A stretch of DNA of 64,000 bases, from the NCBI RefSeq assembly GCF_023016525.1, contig NZ_JALKCG010000008.1, forward strand, positions 62,001 through 126,000, written 5' to 3'. The position numbers and the translations under genes are program-made. The notes below the pieces were generated by a model. It ran no database searches, was not told where the DNA came from, and saw only the letters and a program-made list of their open reading frames with translations. Every line of letters begins with the position of its first letter. Within the stretch, counting starts at the first letter, position 1. This document shows, piece after piece, positions 25,565 through 34,447 of the stretch. This stretch comes from Ancylobacter koreensis (GTDB lineage Bacteria; Pseudomonadota; Alphaproteobacteria; Rhizobiales; Xanthobacteraceae).

Positions 25565-26011
25565 CTATTCTTCGTAGGCGATGTAGCGGACGATCCGCCA
25601 CACGCCGTCGTCCTCCTTGCGGAAGATGTCCATCCCCGGCTCGACGCTCGTGACGTCGCCCGGCGTGACGGTCAGCCTCCAGGTGAGGCGGACGACGGCG
25701 AGGTCGCCGGCGACGATGATTTCCTTGATGTCCGTCGAGTAACGGAAGCGGCGTGCGGGATCGTCGAGCGCCTTGCCGATCAGCGCACAGCGGTCCTCGT
25801 AACCCGCCTCGCCCTGCCCGCGATATTCCGAGATCAGGTTGCGGGAGAACAGCTCGCAGGCCGCTGCCTTGTCGCGCGCGTTGAAGGCGCGCGTCCACGC
25901 ATCGAGCCGCGCGCGGATCGCCGCCTCGTCGGCGCGGGCGGGAAAGGCGACGAGCACGAGAGCCAGCGTCGGCAGGAGACGGCGGCAGGCAAGACGAAGC
26001 GCGCGCGGCAT
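25565..26011 (-). CDS. Exported SnoaL/DUF4440-like protein
   Basis: A 148-residue protein with a basic N-terminus and signal peptide (RRLLPTLALVLVAFPARADE) and an NTF2-like cone fold: IRARLDAWTRAFNARDKAAACELFS, FRYSTDIKEIIVAGDLAVVRLTWRLTV, DIFRKEDDGVWRIVRYIAY. Family members are ketosteroid-isomerase-like enzymes or ligand-binding proteins; exported versions are mostly uncharacterised. It lies downstream of the thi operon on the same strand with a 43-base spacer, which need not imply a thiamine role. Confidence 0.75.
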   Translation of the reverse strand: MPRALRLACRRLLPTLALVLVAFPARADEAAIRARLDAWTRAFNARDKAAACELFSRNLISEYRGQGEAGYEDRCALIGKALDDPARRFRYSTDIKEIIVAGDLAVVRLTWRLTVTPGDVTSVEPGMDIFRKEDDGVWRIVRYIAYEE

Positions 26012-26054
26012 GGCGATATCCTCCGCGCGCAGCCTAGCACCTCGCGGAGCCGCG

Positions 26055-26672
26055 TCAGACGGTCTCGCGCGTCGCCAGCACCCATTCGCGGGCGCGCTTC
26101 TCGGGGCTGTCGTTCAGCAGCACGTCGGTGACGACGGCAAGGCTGTCGGCGCCGGCGCGCAGCACGCCGGGGGCGCGCTCGATGGTCAGCCCGCCAATCC
26201 CGACCAGCGGCAGCTTGCCGAGGCGCTTCTTCCAGGCGGCGACGCGCTCCAGCCCCTGCGGCTCCCAGCGCATCTTCTTGAGGATGGTGGGGTAGACCGG
26301 GCCGAGTGCCACATAGTCCGGCCGCGCCAGCAGCGCGACTTCCAGCTCCGCCTCGTCATGCGTGCTGATGCCGAGCCGGACCCCCGCGCGCCTTATTGCC
26401 TCGATATCGGCATCGGCCAGATCCTCCTGGCCGAGATGCACGAAGTCGCAGCCCTCCTCGATGGCGAGGCGCCAGTAGTCGTTGACGATGAGCTGGGCGC
26501 CGTAGCGCGCGCACACCTCGCGGGCGGTGGCGATCTCGCGGCGCAACTCCGGCTCGTCGAGCCCCTTGGCGCGAAGCTGAACCAGCTTGACGCCCTGCGG
26601 CAGCAGGCGCGGCAGCCAGGAGGCGCGGTCGACGATCAGGTAGAACGGGTCCAGCTTCATCACTTCACTCAT
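26055..26672 (-). CDS. thiE: Thiamine phosphate synthase
   Basis: A 205-residue TIM-barrel enzyme joining HMP-PP and thiazole phosphate carboxylate to thiamine phosphate. Seen: FYLIVDRA, VKLVQLRAKG, LIVNDYWRLAIEEGCDFVHLGQEDL, LGISTHDEAELEVAL, DYVALGPVYPTILK and LVGIGGLTIE. The length is usual. It is the last gene of thiO-thiS-thiG-thiE, 23 bases after thiG, under the TPP riboswitch at 28783. Confidence 0.94.
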   Translation of the reverse strand: MSEVMKLDPFYLIVDRASWLPRLLPQGVKLVQLRAKGLDEPELRREIATAREVCARYGAQLIVNDYWRLAIEEGCDFVHLGQEDLADADIEAIRRAGVRLGISTHDEAELEVALLARPDYVALGPVYPTILKKMRWEPQGLERVAAWKKRLGKLPLVGIGGLTIERAPGVLRAGADSLAVVTDVLLNDSPEKRAREWVLATRETV

Positions 26673-26695
26673 GGGCCCGCAGGCCGGATTTCCGA

Positions 26696-27532
26696 TTATC
26701 CGAGGACGGCGCGGCCCATCACCGGGGTGGAGGGCGCCGCCATGTCACGCGCTTCCATGGGATCGGCGATCAGCGCCTCGCGGCCCGCCTCGATGGCGCG
26801 AGCGAAGGCGCGCGCCATGCGCACCGGATCGCCCGCCTTGGCGACCGCCGTGTTCAGCAGCACCGCATCGTAGCCCATTTCCATCGCCGCCGCCGCATGC
26901 GAGGGCACACCGACGCCGGCATCGACGACGAGCGGCAGGCCGGGGAAATGCGCCCGCAGCGAGCGCAGGCCATAGGGGTTGTTGAGCCCGCGACCGGAGC
27001 CGATCGGCGCGCCCCATGGCATCAGAACCTCGCAGCCGGCGGCGACCAGCTTCTCCGCCACCACGAGGTCCTCGGTGGTGTAGGGAAACACCTGGAAGCC
27101 GTCGCGCGAGAGGATGCGCGCCGCCTCGACAAGCCCGAACACGTCGGGCTGCAGCGTGTCGTCCTCGCCGATCACTTCCAGCTTCACCCACGGCGTGTCG
27201 AACAGCTCGCGCGCCATCTGCGCCGTGGTGACGGCTTCCTTCACCGTCTTGCAGCCCGCCGTATTGGGCAGCACCTTCACCCCGAGGTCGCGGATGAGCT
27301 GCCAGAAGCTCTGGCCCGCGAGAGGCGCGCCACCGGGCTGGCCCGCCTTGGCCGCCCCCGATTCGCGCCGCAGCGAAACGGTCACGATGTCGGCGCTCGA
27401 CGCACGGATCGCCTCGCCGAGGATCGCGGGCGAGGGATATTGCGCGGTGCCCAGCAGGAGGCGCGAGCCGACCTTGGTCCCGTAGAATTCGACCGGATCG
27501 GCCAGCGTCCCCGTCCTGTTGATCGCGTCCAT
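26696..27532 (-). CDS. thiG: Thiazole synthase
   Basis: A 278-residue TIM-barrel enzyme forming the thiazole phosphate from deoxyxylulose 5-phosphate, dehydroglycine and ThiS-thiocarboxylate. Seen: [64 protein letters not shown] and [28 protein letters not shown]. The Schiff-base lysine lies in the VKLEVI strand. ATG 27532 is preceded by an in-frame GTG that could also serve. Confidence 0.95.
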   Translation of the reverse strand: MDAINRTGTLADPVEFYGTKVGSRLLLGTAQYPSPAILGEAIRASSADIVTVSLRRESGAAKAGQPGGAPLAGQSFWQLIRDLGVKVLPNTAGCKTVKEAVTTAQMARELFDTPWVKLEVIGEDDTLQPDVFGLVEAARILSRDGFQVFPYTTEDLVVAEKLVAAGCEVLMPWGAPIGSGRGLNNPYGLRSLRAHFPGLPLVVDAGVGVPSHAAAAMEMGYDAVLLNTAVAKAGDPVRMARAFARAIEAGREALIADPMEARDMAAPSTPVMGRAVLG

Positions 27533-27544
27533 CACAGTCTCCTG

Positions 27545-27742
27545 TCAGCCGCCCTGCATGGGCGCGAGGATTTCCACCCGGTCGCCGTCGGCAATCGGGG
27601 TGTCGCCGCGCTTCGCCTTGCGCACCATGGTGCCGTTGAGCGCCGTGGCGACCATGGCCTCGCCGAACCCGAGCTCGCCGAGCAGGTCGGCCAGCGTGCC
27701 GGCGCGGGTGTCGGCAGTTTCACCATTGACGATGATCTTCAT
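27545..27742 (-). CDS. thiS: Sulfur carrier protein ThiS
   Basis: A 65-residue ubiquitin-like protein starting MKIIVNGE and ending MQGG. The exposed C-terminal Gly-Gly is the site of adenylation and thiocarboxylate formation. It overlaps the 3' end of thiO by 23 bases and is followed by thiG after 12 bases. ThiF is not in the window. Confidence 0.95.
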   Translation of the reverse strand: MKIIVNGETADTRAGTLADLLGELGFGEAMVATALNGTMVRKAKRGDTPIADGDRVEILAPMQGG

Positions 27743-28775
27743 CCATCACCTCCGGGAATTGCGTCCCGTCGAAGGCCAGTTCCGCCGCACGGCGCGCCAG
27801 CGCGGGCGCAGCGAGGAAACCGTGGCGGTAGAGCCCGTTCACATAGATCGTGTCGCCGCGCCGGCGCAGGCGCGGCAGGTTGTCGGGAAAGGCCGGGCGC
27901 ACATCGGCGCCGATCTCGACGATCTCCGCTTCGCCGAAGGCCGGGTGCAGCGCATAGACCGCGCCCAACAGCTCCAGCATGGAGCGGCCGGTGACGCGCC
28001 CGCGCTCGTCATTTTCAAGGGACGTCGCGCCGATCATGAAATGCCCGTCGCCGCGCGGCACGATATAGACCGGTATGCGCGGGTGCAGCATGCGCACGGG
28101 GCGCTTCAGCGAAATCTCGGTGGAATAGAGCACCAGCATTTCGCCCTTGACGCCGCGCAGGTCGGAAAGCGTGTCGCGCGCCGCCAGCCCGCGGCAGTCG
28201 ATCACGATATCGGCGGCGTCCGACACCTCGAAGCCATCCTCTTCGGTGCGCAGGATCACGCCATGCTCGCCCACGAGCTTGGCGGTCAGCGCGGCGAGCG
28301 CCTTGCGCGGCTCCAGATGCGCCTCGGTGGGGAAGAACAGCCCCTGCTCGAAGCGCCCGTCGAGGTCCGGCTCCAGTGCGGCGATGCCCGCCCCGTCGAG
28401 CCATTCATAGCCCTCGGTGCGGCGGGAGAAGCGGCGCAGATCCGGCAGGTCGCGCGCCGGCGCCAGAACGAGGCTGCCCTCGTTCGGCACGTCCGGCACC
28501 GTCTCGCGCCAGTAGGCGAGCGATTCGAAGCCGAGTTCGGCGATGATCGGCTCCGCGCTCTCGCGCTCGCACCACGGCGCCAGCATGCCGCCAGCATACC
28601 AGGAGCAACCCTGCCCGGTGGCGGCCTTGCGCTCGACCAGCGTCACCTGCGCCCCGCGCTGCGCGAAGGCGTGCGCGCAGGTCAGCCCCGCGACGCCGCC
28701 GCCGACGATGCGCACGCGCATCGCATTGGCGGCCCGGTTCGGGGCCTGTATCGTTTCAGCATGGTTGGACGTCAT
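27720..28775 (-). CDS. thiO: Glycine oxidase ThiO
   Basis: A 351-residue FAD-dependent amine oxidase that makes dehydroglycine for thiazole synthesis under aerobic conditions. Seen: the dinucleotide-binding VRIVGGGVAGLTCAHAFAQ, GCSWYAGGMLAPWCERE, CRGLAARDTLSDLRGVKGEM and NGLYRHGFLAAPALA near the C-terminus. It is the first gene of the operon. ATG 28775 has a GGAGG ribosome-binding site within 10 bases at the end of the TPP riboswitch; an internal ATG 18 codons later is a weaker option. Confidence 0.93.
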   Translation of the reverse strand: MTSNHAETIQAPNRAANAMRVRIVGGGVAGLTCAHAFAQRGAQVTLVERKAATGQGCSWYAGGMLAPWCERESAEPIIAELGFESLAYWRETVPDVPNEGSLVLAPARDLPDLRRFSRRTEGYEWLDGAGIAALEPDLDGRFEQGLFFPTEAHLEPRKALAALTAKLVGEHGVILRTEEDGFEVSDAADIVIDCRGLAARDTLSDLRGVKGEMLVLYSTEISLKRPVRMLHPRIPVYIVPRGDGHFMIGATSLENDERGRVTGRSMLELLGAVYALHPAFGEAEIVEIGADVRPAFPDNLPRLRRRGDTIYVNGLYRHGFLAAPALARRAAELAFDGTQFPEVMDEDHRQW

Positions 28776-28782
28776 TCACTCC

Positions 28783-28885
28783 TCCCTCCGCCAGTCTCAA
28801 CTGGATCAGGTTCGAAGGGTCGCCATGCCGCGCATGCCGCGCGCCGATGGCCTCTCAGCCTCCTGACGAGGCTCCCCCGGACGGA
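28783..28885 (-). promoter_or_regulatory. TPP riboswitch of the thi operon
   Basis: On the minus strand: GGGGGAGCC, CTGAGAGG, GACCCTTCGAACCTGATCC and AGTTGAGACTGGCGGAGGGA, the conserved elements of the thiamine pyrophosphate aptamer. Its 3' end lies almost on the thiO Shine-Dalgarno, which suggests control of translation initiation. Confidence 0.95.
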
Positions 28886-28967
28886 ATGGATATAGTCTCT
28901 TGCCCGGCTAATGTCACCGGCGGTCCACAATATTCCCTGATGGCCGGGCTGCGATGGGCGACGACGC

Positions 28968-31283
28968 TCAGGCGTGGCGCGAGAGCGGCACCACATTGTC
29001 GCCGCCGGCACCGCGCGTTGCACCGATCACCGCGCGGCGCAGGGCGTCACGGCTGAACGGCTTGCCGAGCCGCATCATGCCGGCGCGCGCATCGGGCGGC
29101 AGCTCGGCGTAGCCGGTGCCGAGGATCACCGGCAGGTCCGGCCAGCGCGCGGCGATGGCGGCGGCCAATTGCACGCCGGTCATGCCCGGCATGGCCTGGT
29201 CGGTCAGCACCACGTCGAAGGCGACGCCGGATTCGAGGATGCGCAACGCCTCCTCGCCGGACGAAGCCTCGGTCACGAGGCATTCGAGGTCCTCCAGCAT
29301 CGCCCCGGTGGCGGAAAGCACCAGCGGGTCGTCGTCGACCACCAGCACGCGCTGCGCCCCGCCATTGCCGGCGGGCACCATCTCGTCGGCCACCACGACG
29401 GCCACCGGCGCGACGACGGGCGGAGCGTCGGCGATGGGCAGGTAGATGGTCGCCGTCGTGCCCTGGCCGGCACGGCTCTCCATGACGAGCTGGCCGCCCG
29501 ACTGGGCGGCGAGGCCGTGCACCATGGCAAGGCCGAGGCCCGTGCCCTTGCCGATGCCCTTGGTGGTGAAGAAGGGCTCGGCGGCACGCGACAGCGTCTC
29601 CTCGTCCATGCCGGTGCCGGTATCGGCCACCGAGAGGCAGAAATAGCGCCCCGGCCGCAGGGCCCCATGGTCGACGGCGCCGTCGCTGCCGTCGACCATC
29701 CGTTCGCTGGCGGCGATGGTGATGGTGCCGCCTTCCGGCATGGCGTCCCGCGCGTTCACCGCGAGGTTCAGCAGCGCGAGTTCGAGCTGGTTGGCGTCCA
29801 CCCGTGCCTGCGGCAGACCGAGCGGGAAGCGCGTCTCGATGCGCACGCTGGGGCCGATGGAGCGGCGCAGCATCTCGGCCATGCCCAGCACGAGGTCGGG
29901 CACGTTGACGGGTTCGGGCCGCAGGTCCTGCCGGCGGGCAAAGGCCAGCATGCGCTGGGTGAGCGCGGCGCCGCGCTGGGCGGCCTGTATGGCGTTGTCG
30001 AGCAGGGTCTGCAGCCGCGCGTCGCTCGGCGAGCGCTTGGCGGCCAGCTCCAGATTGCCCAGCACCACGGCCAGCAGATTGTTGAAGTCGTGGGCGATGC
30101 CGCCGGTGAGCTGGCCCACCGCTTCCAGCTTCTGCGCCTGCCGCAGCGCCTCCTCGGCGGCGCGATGCTCGGTGACGTCGATCAGGCCGCAGGAGGTCTT
30201 GAGGATGTTTCCCTGCGCGTCACGCTCGGCGACGGCGGACAGCTTGCAGTCGAGCACGCGGCCGTCCTTGGTGACGAGACGGTATTCCGCCTCGCGCAGC
30301 TCGCCGCTGCCCACGAGCTGGGGCCAGTGCTCCTCGTTGCGGCGGCGGGAGGAGTCGGGCGTCATGAAGTCGGTGAGCGGGCGGCCGATCACCTCGTCGC
30401 GGCGGTAGCCTAGCAGGTCGAGCCAGCGGTCGCTCACCTGCTCGATGCAGCCATTGCCGTCGAGCGAATGCAGCGGCAGCGGCGTGCGACGGTAGAGCGT
30501 GCGGTAGCGCTCCTCGCTCGCGCGCAGCATGGCGGACTCCCGGTCCGCCATCACGGCGAAGCGGCGGTCATACATGGCGGCGATCAGCACGGCCACGAAG
30601 ATCGCGAAGGTCGCCGCCGTCACCACGCTCACCAGCGCGACATTGCCCATTCCGCCGAGCGGCGCGTGCCAGCCTTCATGGGCGGTGAAGGTCACGCCCC
30701 ACATCGCGACGTAGTGCATGCCGGCGATGCCGAGGCCGAGCGCCAGCGCCGCGCCGGCGCGCTGTGCAATGGAGTGGCGGTGGAAGGCGAGCCAGACGGC
30801 GACGGTGGAAGCGGCCACCGCCAGCACGATGGCGCCGCCGACATAGAGCATGTCGTGCGACATGCCGCCGGCCATGCGCATCGCCGCCATGCCGGTGTAG
30901 TGCATGCCGACGATGCCGAGCCCCATGAACACGCCGCTGAGCGCCACCGCGCCCCAGCCGGGACCCGACCGGCCGGGCCGCACCCGGCTCACCGCGAAGA
31001 AGGCGATGCCGGTGGCGACCACCGCGAGCAGGAAGGAGACCGAGGTCAGCCCGATGTCGTAGGAAACCGGCGCGCCGACGTGAAGGGCGAGCATGGCGAT
31101 GAAATGCATCGCCCAGATGCCGCCGCCCAGCACCAGCGCCGCCGCCGCCAGCCACCCGTCGCGCGCGCGGCCGCGCGCCTCCGGCAGGCGCCCGGCAAGG
31201 TCCAGGGCCGTGTAGGAGGCGGCGACCGCGATGAGGATCGACAAAGCCACGAGCGACAGGTCGTGGCTGCCGGTGACGTTCAT
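28968..31283 (-). CDS. Hybrid sensor histidine kinase with MHYT, PAS, HisKA, HATPase and receiver domains
   Basis: A 771-residue membrane kinase. Residues about 10-235 form an MHYT domain: seven hydrophobic helices with MHFIAM, MHYTGM and MHYVAM, thought to bind copper or sense O2, CO or NO. Then come a PAS domain (about 260-380), the HisKA box GGIAHDFNNLLAVVLGN, HATPase motifs (NLAVNARDAMPEGG, DTGTGMDEE, GTGLGLAMVHGL) and a C-terminal receiver (VLVVDDDP, VVLTDQAMPGM, LGKPFSRD) with all key residues. ATG 31283 is preferred over ATG 31289 because the GGA ribosome-binding site is 6 bases before it. No partner regulator is adjacent. Confidence 0.93.
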   Translation of the reverse strand: MNVTGSHDLSLVALSILIAVAASYTALDLAGRLPEARGRARDGWLAAAALVLGGGIWAMHFIAMLALHVGAPVSYDIGLTSVSFLLAVVATGIAFFAVSRVRPGRSGPGWGAVALSGVFMGLGIVGMHYTGMAAMRMAGGMSHDMLYVGGAIVLAVAASTVAVWLAFHRHSIAQRAGAALALGLGIAGMHYVAMWGVTFTAHEGWHAPLGGMGNVALVSVVTAATFAIFVAVLIAAMYDRRFAVMADRESAMLRASEERYRTLYRRTPLPLHSLDGNGCIEQVSDRWLDLLGYRRDEVIGRPLTDFMTPDSSRRRNEEHWPQLVGSGELREAEYRLVTKDGRVLDCKLSAVAERDAQGNILKTSCGLIDVTEHRAAEEALRQAQKLEAVGQLTGGIAHDFNNLLAVVLGNLELAAKRSPSDARLQTLLDNAIQAAQRGAALTQRMLAFARRQDLRPEPVNVPDLVLGMAEMLRRSIGPSVRIETRFPLGLPQARVDANQLELALLNLAVNARDAMPEGGTITIAASERMVDGSDGAVDHGALRPGRYFCLSVADTGTGMDEETLSRAAEPFFTTKGIGKGTGLGLAMVHGLAAQSGGQLVMESRAGQGTTATIYLPIADAPPVVAPVAVVVADEMVPAGNGGAQRVLVVDDDPLVLSATGAMLEDLECLVTEASSGEEALRILESGVAFDVVLTDQAMPGMTGVQLAAAIAARWPDLPVILGTGYAELPPDARAGMMRLGKPFSRDALRRAVIGATRGAGGDNVVPLSRHA

Positions 31284-31419
31284 TGGCATTCCGGTGATGC
31301 ACCCGCTGGGACGCGCGTTCCCCAGCGGACAGTAGCGCAAAACATTCTCTCGGAAAGGTTACGGATGCGGCAAGGCCGGCATCCGGCGCCTTCTCGCAGT
31401 CTCGTGATCATATGCCGGC

Positions 31420-31503
31420 TCAGTGCAGGTAGCCCAGCAGCCAGAGCACGATGATGATCGGAAGCGGAATGCCGATCAGCCACAGAAGCCCACCCTTCAG
31501 CAT
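31420..31503 (-). CDS. 27-residue hydrophobic membrane microprotein
   Basis: A 27-codon ORF on the minus strand, M-L-K-G-G start and G-Y-L-H end, with a single hydrophobic helix between (LLWLIGIPLPIIIVLWLL). It has an excellent AGGAGGG ribosome-binding site 4 bases before the ATG, far better than most genes here. I have no family name for it, though I recall similar very short Pro-containing helices in alphaproteobacterial genomes. It stands alone between the hybrid kinase and the PAP2 gene. Confidence 0.6.
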   Translation of the reverse strand: MLKGGLLWLIGIPLPIIIVLWLLGYLH

Positions 31504-31613
31504 GATACCCTCCTCGCTGTTGTGCCAAGGGAACACGCGCGACCCGGTTTGGGTTCCCGCTCCGCGCGGGTTACTCCCCGCATGCCCCGTTTTCCGATTT
31601 CCGGTGCCTGACG

Positions 31614-32417
31614 ATGCCGCCTGACGCCCCCTCTTCCCCTTCCGCCGGCGCCCCTATCGCCCGAAGCGGACTCGCCGCCTCCCTCGCCCGCCTGTCCGAT
31701 CTGGTGCGCCGGCTCGGCGCGGAGATCGGCGTGCTGGTCGCCCTGCTCGGCGCGGCGGGCGGACTGCTGGTCTTCGCCTTCATCGCCGACGAGGTGGTGG
31801 AGGGCGAGACGCACGCCTTCGACGAGGCGGTGCTGCTCGCCTTCCGCGCGCCGGGCGATCCCGCCGACCCTATCGGCCCGCGCTGGCTGGAGATCGCGGT
31901 CGGAGACGTCACCGCGCTCGGCAGCACCACCGTGCTGATGCTCATCACGCTGGCGGTGGCCGGCTTCCTTGTGGTCGACCGCAAGCGTGCCGCCGCGCTG
32001 TTCGTGCTGGCCGCCACCGCCAGCGGCGGCGCGCTGAGCTACCTGCTCAAGCTCGGCTTCGAGCGTCCGCGCCCGGACCTCGTGGCCCATCTCGTCGACG
32101 TCAGCACGCTGAGCTTCCCGAGCGGCCACGCCATGGGCGCCGCCGTGACCTATCTGACCCTCGGCGCACTGATCGTGCGCACGGAGAGCGGACGGCGGAT
32201 CAAGGCCTATGTCCTCGGCGTCGCCGTCACCCTCACCCTCGCCATCGGCATGAGCCGCATCTATCTCGGCGTGCACTGGCCGACCGACGTCATCGCCGGC
32301 TGGTGCCTCGGCGCCGCCTGGGCGCTGATGTGCTGGCTGGTGGCGCTGGCACTGCAGCGGCGCGGACGCATCGAGCCGGCGGAGAGTCGCGACGGGCCGC
32401 CTGGCGGCACCCGGTGA
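31614..32417 (+). CDS. PAP2-superfamily membrane phosphatase
   Basis: A 267-residue integral membrane phosphatase. The three PAP2 motifs are present: KLGFERPRP (KX6RP), PSGHAM, and SRIYLGVHWPTDVIAGW. It has about six helices, with an N-terminal Pro/Ser-rich tail. Likely substrates are lipid phosphates such as phosphatidate or undecaprenyl pyrophosphate. It is monocistronic, with a GATAGC/GCTATC inverted repeat after the stop. Confidence 0.92.
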   Translation: MPPDAPSSPSAGAPIARSGLAASLARLSDLVRRLGAEIGVLVALLGAAGGLLVFAFIADEVVEGETHAFDEAVLLAFRAPGDPADPIGPRWLEIAVGDVTALGSTTVLMLITLAVAGFLVVDRKRAAALFVLAATASGGALSYLLKLGFERPRPDLVAHLVDVSTLSFPSGHAMGAAVTYLTLGALIVRTESGRRIKAYVLGVAVTLTLAIGMSRIYLGVHWPTDVIAGWCLGAAWALMCWLVALALQRRGRIEPAESRDGPPGGTR

Positions 32418-32509
32418 ACCCGCAATCCCACCGATAGCTTTCGCCCCGCGCTCGGCTATCATCGCGCGAGGGTGCCGCAGAGCGCCCCCGCCATAGCAGG
32501 AGGAACCGC

Positions 32510-32719
32510 ATGACCACGACCGCGCCGGAAGGACAGCTCAAGCCCGATATCGGCGTCATCGAGACGACCGAGTCCGACAACATCCTGCGCTGGGACGGCA
32601 CCAACCTCTATGTGGAGCAGGACGTCTACCATAACGGCCAGCTCGTCCACCGCCGCTATAAAAGGCGCGTCACCAAGCATGTCGCGCAGGCGCTCGCGCT
32701 GGTACTCGCCCAGCACTGA
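32510..32719 (+). CDS. Small conserved-type hypothetical protein
   Basis: A 69-residue soluble protein with an AGGAGGA ribosome-binding site before ATG 32510. The sequence NILRWDGTNLYVEQDVYHNGQLVHRRYKRRV suggests a short beta structure, and the C-terminus is helical (VAQALALVLAQH). I do not recognise a family. The strong ribosome-binding site and normal codon use support a real gene. It is convergent with the hydrolase gene. Confidence 0.7.
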   Translation: MTTTAPEGQLKPDIGVIETTESDNILRWDGTNLYVEQDVYHNGQLVHRRYKRRVTKHVAQALALVLAQH

Positions 32720-32725
32720 TACCTG

Positions 32726-32745
32726 AAAACCCGCGCTCCGGCGGG
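32726..32745 (-). terminator. Intrinsic terminator of the minus-strand hydrolase gene
   Basis: On the minus strand: CCCGC, loop CGGAGC, GCGGG, then TTTT, 12 bases after the stop at 32757. Confidence 0.75.
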
Positions 32746-32756
32746 CGGCGGCGCCT

Positions 32757-33323
32757 TCAGATGCGCGCCAGCAGCCCGCCGAGCAGCACGAGGCCGGCCG
32801 GCCAGATGTCGAGCCGCGCCGCCGAGCCGATATGGCCGAGCTCGCCGACATCGGCGAAATCCGCCCCCCAGGCCTCGGCGAAGGCGCGCGCCTGCGCCGG
32901 CTTGACGCGCGGATCGTCGCGCGAGGACAGCACCAGCGTCGGGAAGGGCAGCGGGGCCAGCGGCATCGGCCCGAAATTGCGCACGAGATCGAAGGACGGG
33001 TCGGGATCGTCGACATTGGTCGGCGCCGCCAGAAAGGCCGCCGCCACCTTGTTGCGGGCGAGGCCCGGCCGCGACTGCGCCCAGCGCACCACCGTCGCCA
33101 CCCCGACCGAATGGGCGACCAGCACCACGCGGCGCGGGGCCGATTCCACCGCCGCGTTGAGCCGCCAGGTCCAGGCGCGCAGTTCCGGCCGGCTCCAGTC
33201 CTCCTGCATCAGCCGGCTCGAATTGGCGAAGGCACCGAGCCAGTGCGACTGCCAGTGCTCGGCCGGGGCATTCTCGCGGCCGGGAACGACGAGGAAATCG
33301 AAGGAGGCGAAATCGACCGACAT
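32757..33323 (-). CDS. RBBP9/YdeN-type alpha/beta hydrolase
   Basis: A 188-residue serine hydrolase. Seen: FLVVPGRENAPAEHWQSHW, the nucleophile elbow VVLVAHSVGVATVVRW (GHSxG-like AHSVG), LVLSSRDDPRVKPAQARAFAE carrying the catalytic Asp, and ELGHIGSAARLDIW carrying the catalytic His. The short length is typical of the RBBP9 family. It lies 17 bases after the MAPEG gene on the same strand, so probably in one transcript. Confidence 0.87.
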   Translation of the reverse strand: MSVDFASFDFLVVPGRENAPAEHWQSHWLGAFANSSRLMQEDWSRPELRAWTWRLNAAVESAPRRVVLVAHSVGVATVVRWAQSRPGLARNKVAAAFLAAPTNVDDPDPSFDLVRNFGPMPLAPLPFPTLVLSSRDDPRVKPAQARAFAEAWGADFADVGELGHIGSAARLDIWPAGLVLLGGLLARI

Positions 33324-33340
33324 GGCAGGCACCGCGAACG

Positions 33341-33739
33341 TCACGCCGGCCGCAGCACGGCGAGGAGGATGAGGACGAGCCCGCCGACGGAGACCAGCCA
33401 GGCGAGCGAGCGCAGATAGGGTATGCCGAAGGCGTAGAGCGGCAGGTAGACAAGGCGCGCGCCGAGGAAGAGCCAGGCGCCCCACAGGGTGAGCGCGCCC
33501 TCGCGGCCGGCGACATGGGCGATCAGCACCGCCGCCGCGAAAAGCGGCAGCGTCTCGAACAGGTTCGCCTGCGCGCGCCGCAGCCGCCCCGTGACCACAC
33601 CGACCGGCGGGCCCGGCTCGTCGCGGGGGCTGGCATTGTACTCCATGCCGGTCTCGCGGTTGCGCAAGACGGCCGGGAGCGTTACCTGCACAAGGGCAAG
33701 CACGAGCGTCCAGGCGAGCAGGAGAAGTTCCGTCGTCAT
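33341..33739 (-). CDS. MAPEG family membrane protein
   Basis: A 132-residue protein with four hydrophobic helices. Features typical of the bacterial MAPEG group are GRLRRAQANLFETLPLFAAA and GARLVYLPLYAFGIPYLRSLAW. Human relatives are glutathione-dependent enzymes of eicosanoid metabolism; the bacterial role is unclear. It is upstream of the small hydrolase and divergent from the Nudix gene. Confidence 0.88.
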   Translation of the reverse strand: MTTELLLLAWTLVLALVQVTLPAVLRNRETGMEYNASPRDEPGPPVGVVTGRLRRAQANLFETLPLFAAAVLIAHVAGREGALTLWGAWLFLGARLVYLPLYAFGIPYLRSLAWLVSVGGLVLILLAVLRPA

Positions 33740-33826
33740 GGCCGCATCATCATCCTGCTGCGAGTTTACCTGTCAGGAGATTGACGAACAGCGCCCTCGG
33801 CGCAAAGCGGATTTCATTTAGCAGTC

Positions 33827-34348
33827 ATGGCCAAGAGCAAACAGATAAAACGGCATACGGCAACTGGACGGCCTGTTGAGCAGGTCGCCGCCCTGCCGTT
33901 CCGCTTCGCGGAAGATGGGGAGCTTCAGATCCTCATCATGACCTCGCGCGAAACCCAGCGCGCCGTCATCCCGAAGGGCTGGCCCATGAAGAACCGCAAG
34001 GACTGGAAGTCGGCGCAGATCGAGGCGCGGCAGGAAGCCGGCGTCGTCGGCGAGATCGGCCGCAAGCGCATCGGGCAGTATCTCTACTGGAAGCGGATGG
34101 ACACCTTCTTCGCGCTCGCCAAGGTCTCGGTCTATCCGCTGGCGGTGCGCCGCCAACTCGCCGACTGGCCCGAACGCCACGAGCGCGCGCAGCTATGGGT
34201 CGCCCCTGATGAAGCCGCCCTGCTGCTCGACGAGCCCGACCTCGGCGCCCTCATCCTGGAATTCGCCCAGTCGCCGGCCGCCCGGCGCATGTTCCCGCCG
34301 CGCAACGCGAAGCCCGATCGCGCCACCTCCCTGCCGCCCGTCGGCTAG
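33827..34348 (+). CDS. Nudix hydrolase with a divergent Nudix box
   Basis: A 173-residue Nudix-fold protein: VEQVAALPFRFAEDGELQILIMTSRE, VIPKGWPMKNRKDWKSAQIEARQEAGVVGEIG, and a C-terminal helix. The expected GX5EX7REUXEEXGU box is degenerate: the first Glu is absent and REUXEE is replaced by EARQEAGV. The WPMKNRK form is seen in diadenosine-polyphosphate or DIPP-type relatives. Activity is therefore plausible but not certain. ATG 33827. Confidence 0.83.
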   Translation: MAKSKQIKRHTATGRPVEQVAALPFRFAEDGELQILIMTSRETQRAVIPKGWPMKNRKDWKSAQIEARQEAGVVGEIGRKRIGQYLYWKRMDTFFALAKVSVYPLAVRRQLADWPERHERAQLWVAPDEAALLLDEPDLGALILEFAQSPAARRMFPPRNAKPDRATSLPPVG

Positions 34349-34383
34349 AAAGCAGCCCGAAGGGGCAACTCCGGAAACGTCAC

Positions 34384-34410
34384 GGGCCGCCCACTGTCAG
34401 CGGGCGGCCC
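34384..34410. terminator. Hairpin between convergent Nudix and DUF1236 genes
   Basis: GGGCCGCCC and GGGCGGCCC arms (9 bases, perfect) around a 9-base loop, with no U-tract on either side. It is a possible bidirectional terminator in the 99-base convergent gap. Confidence 0.5.
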
Positions 34411-34447
34411 GATGCACGTTGCTGGCAGGTTTTCCCGGCCGCGAGCT

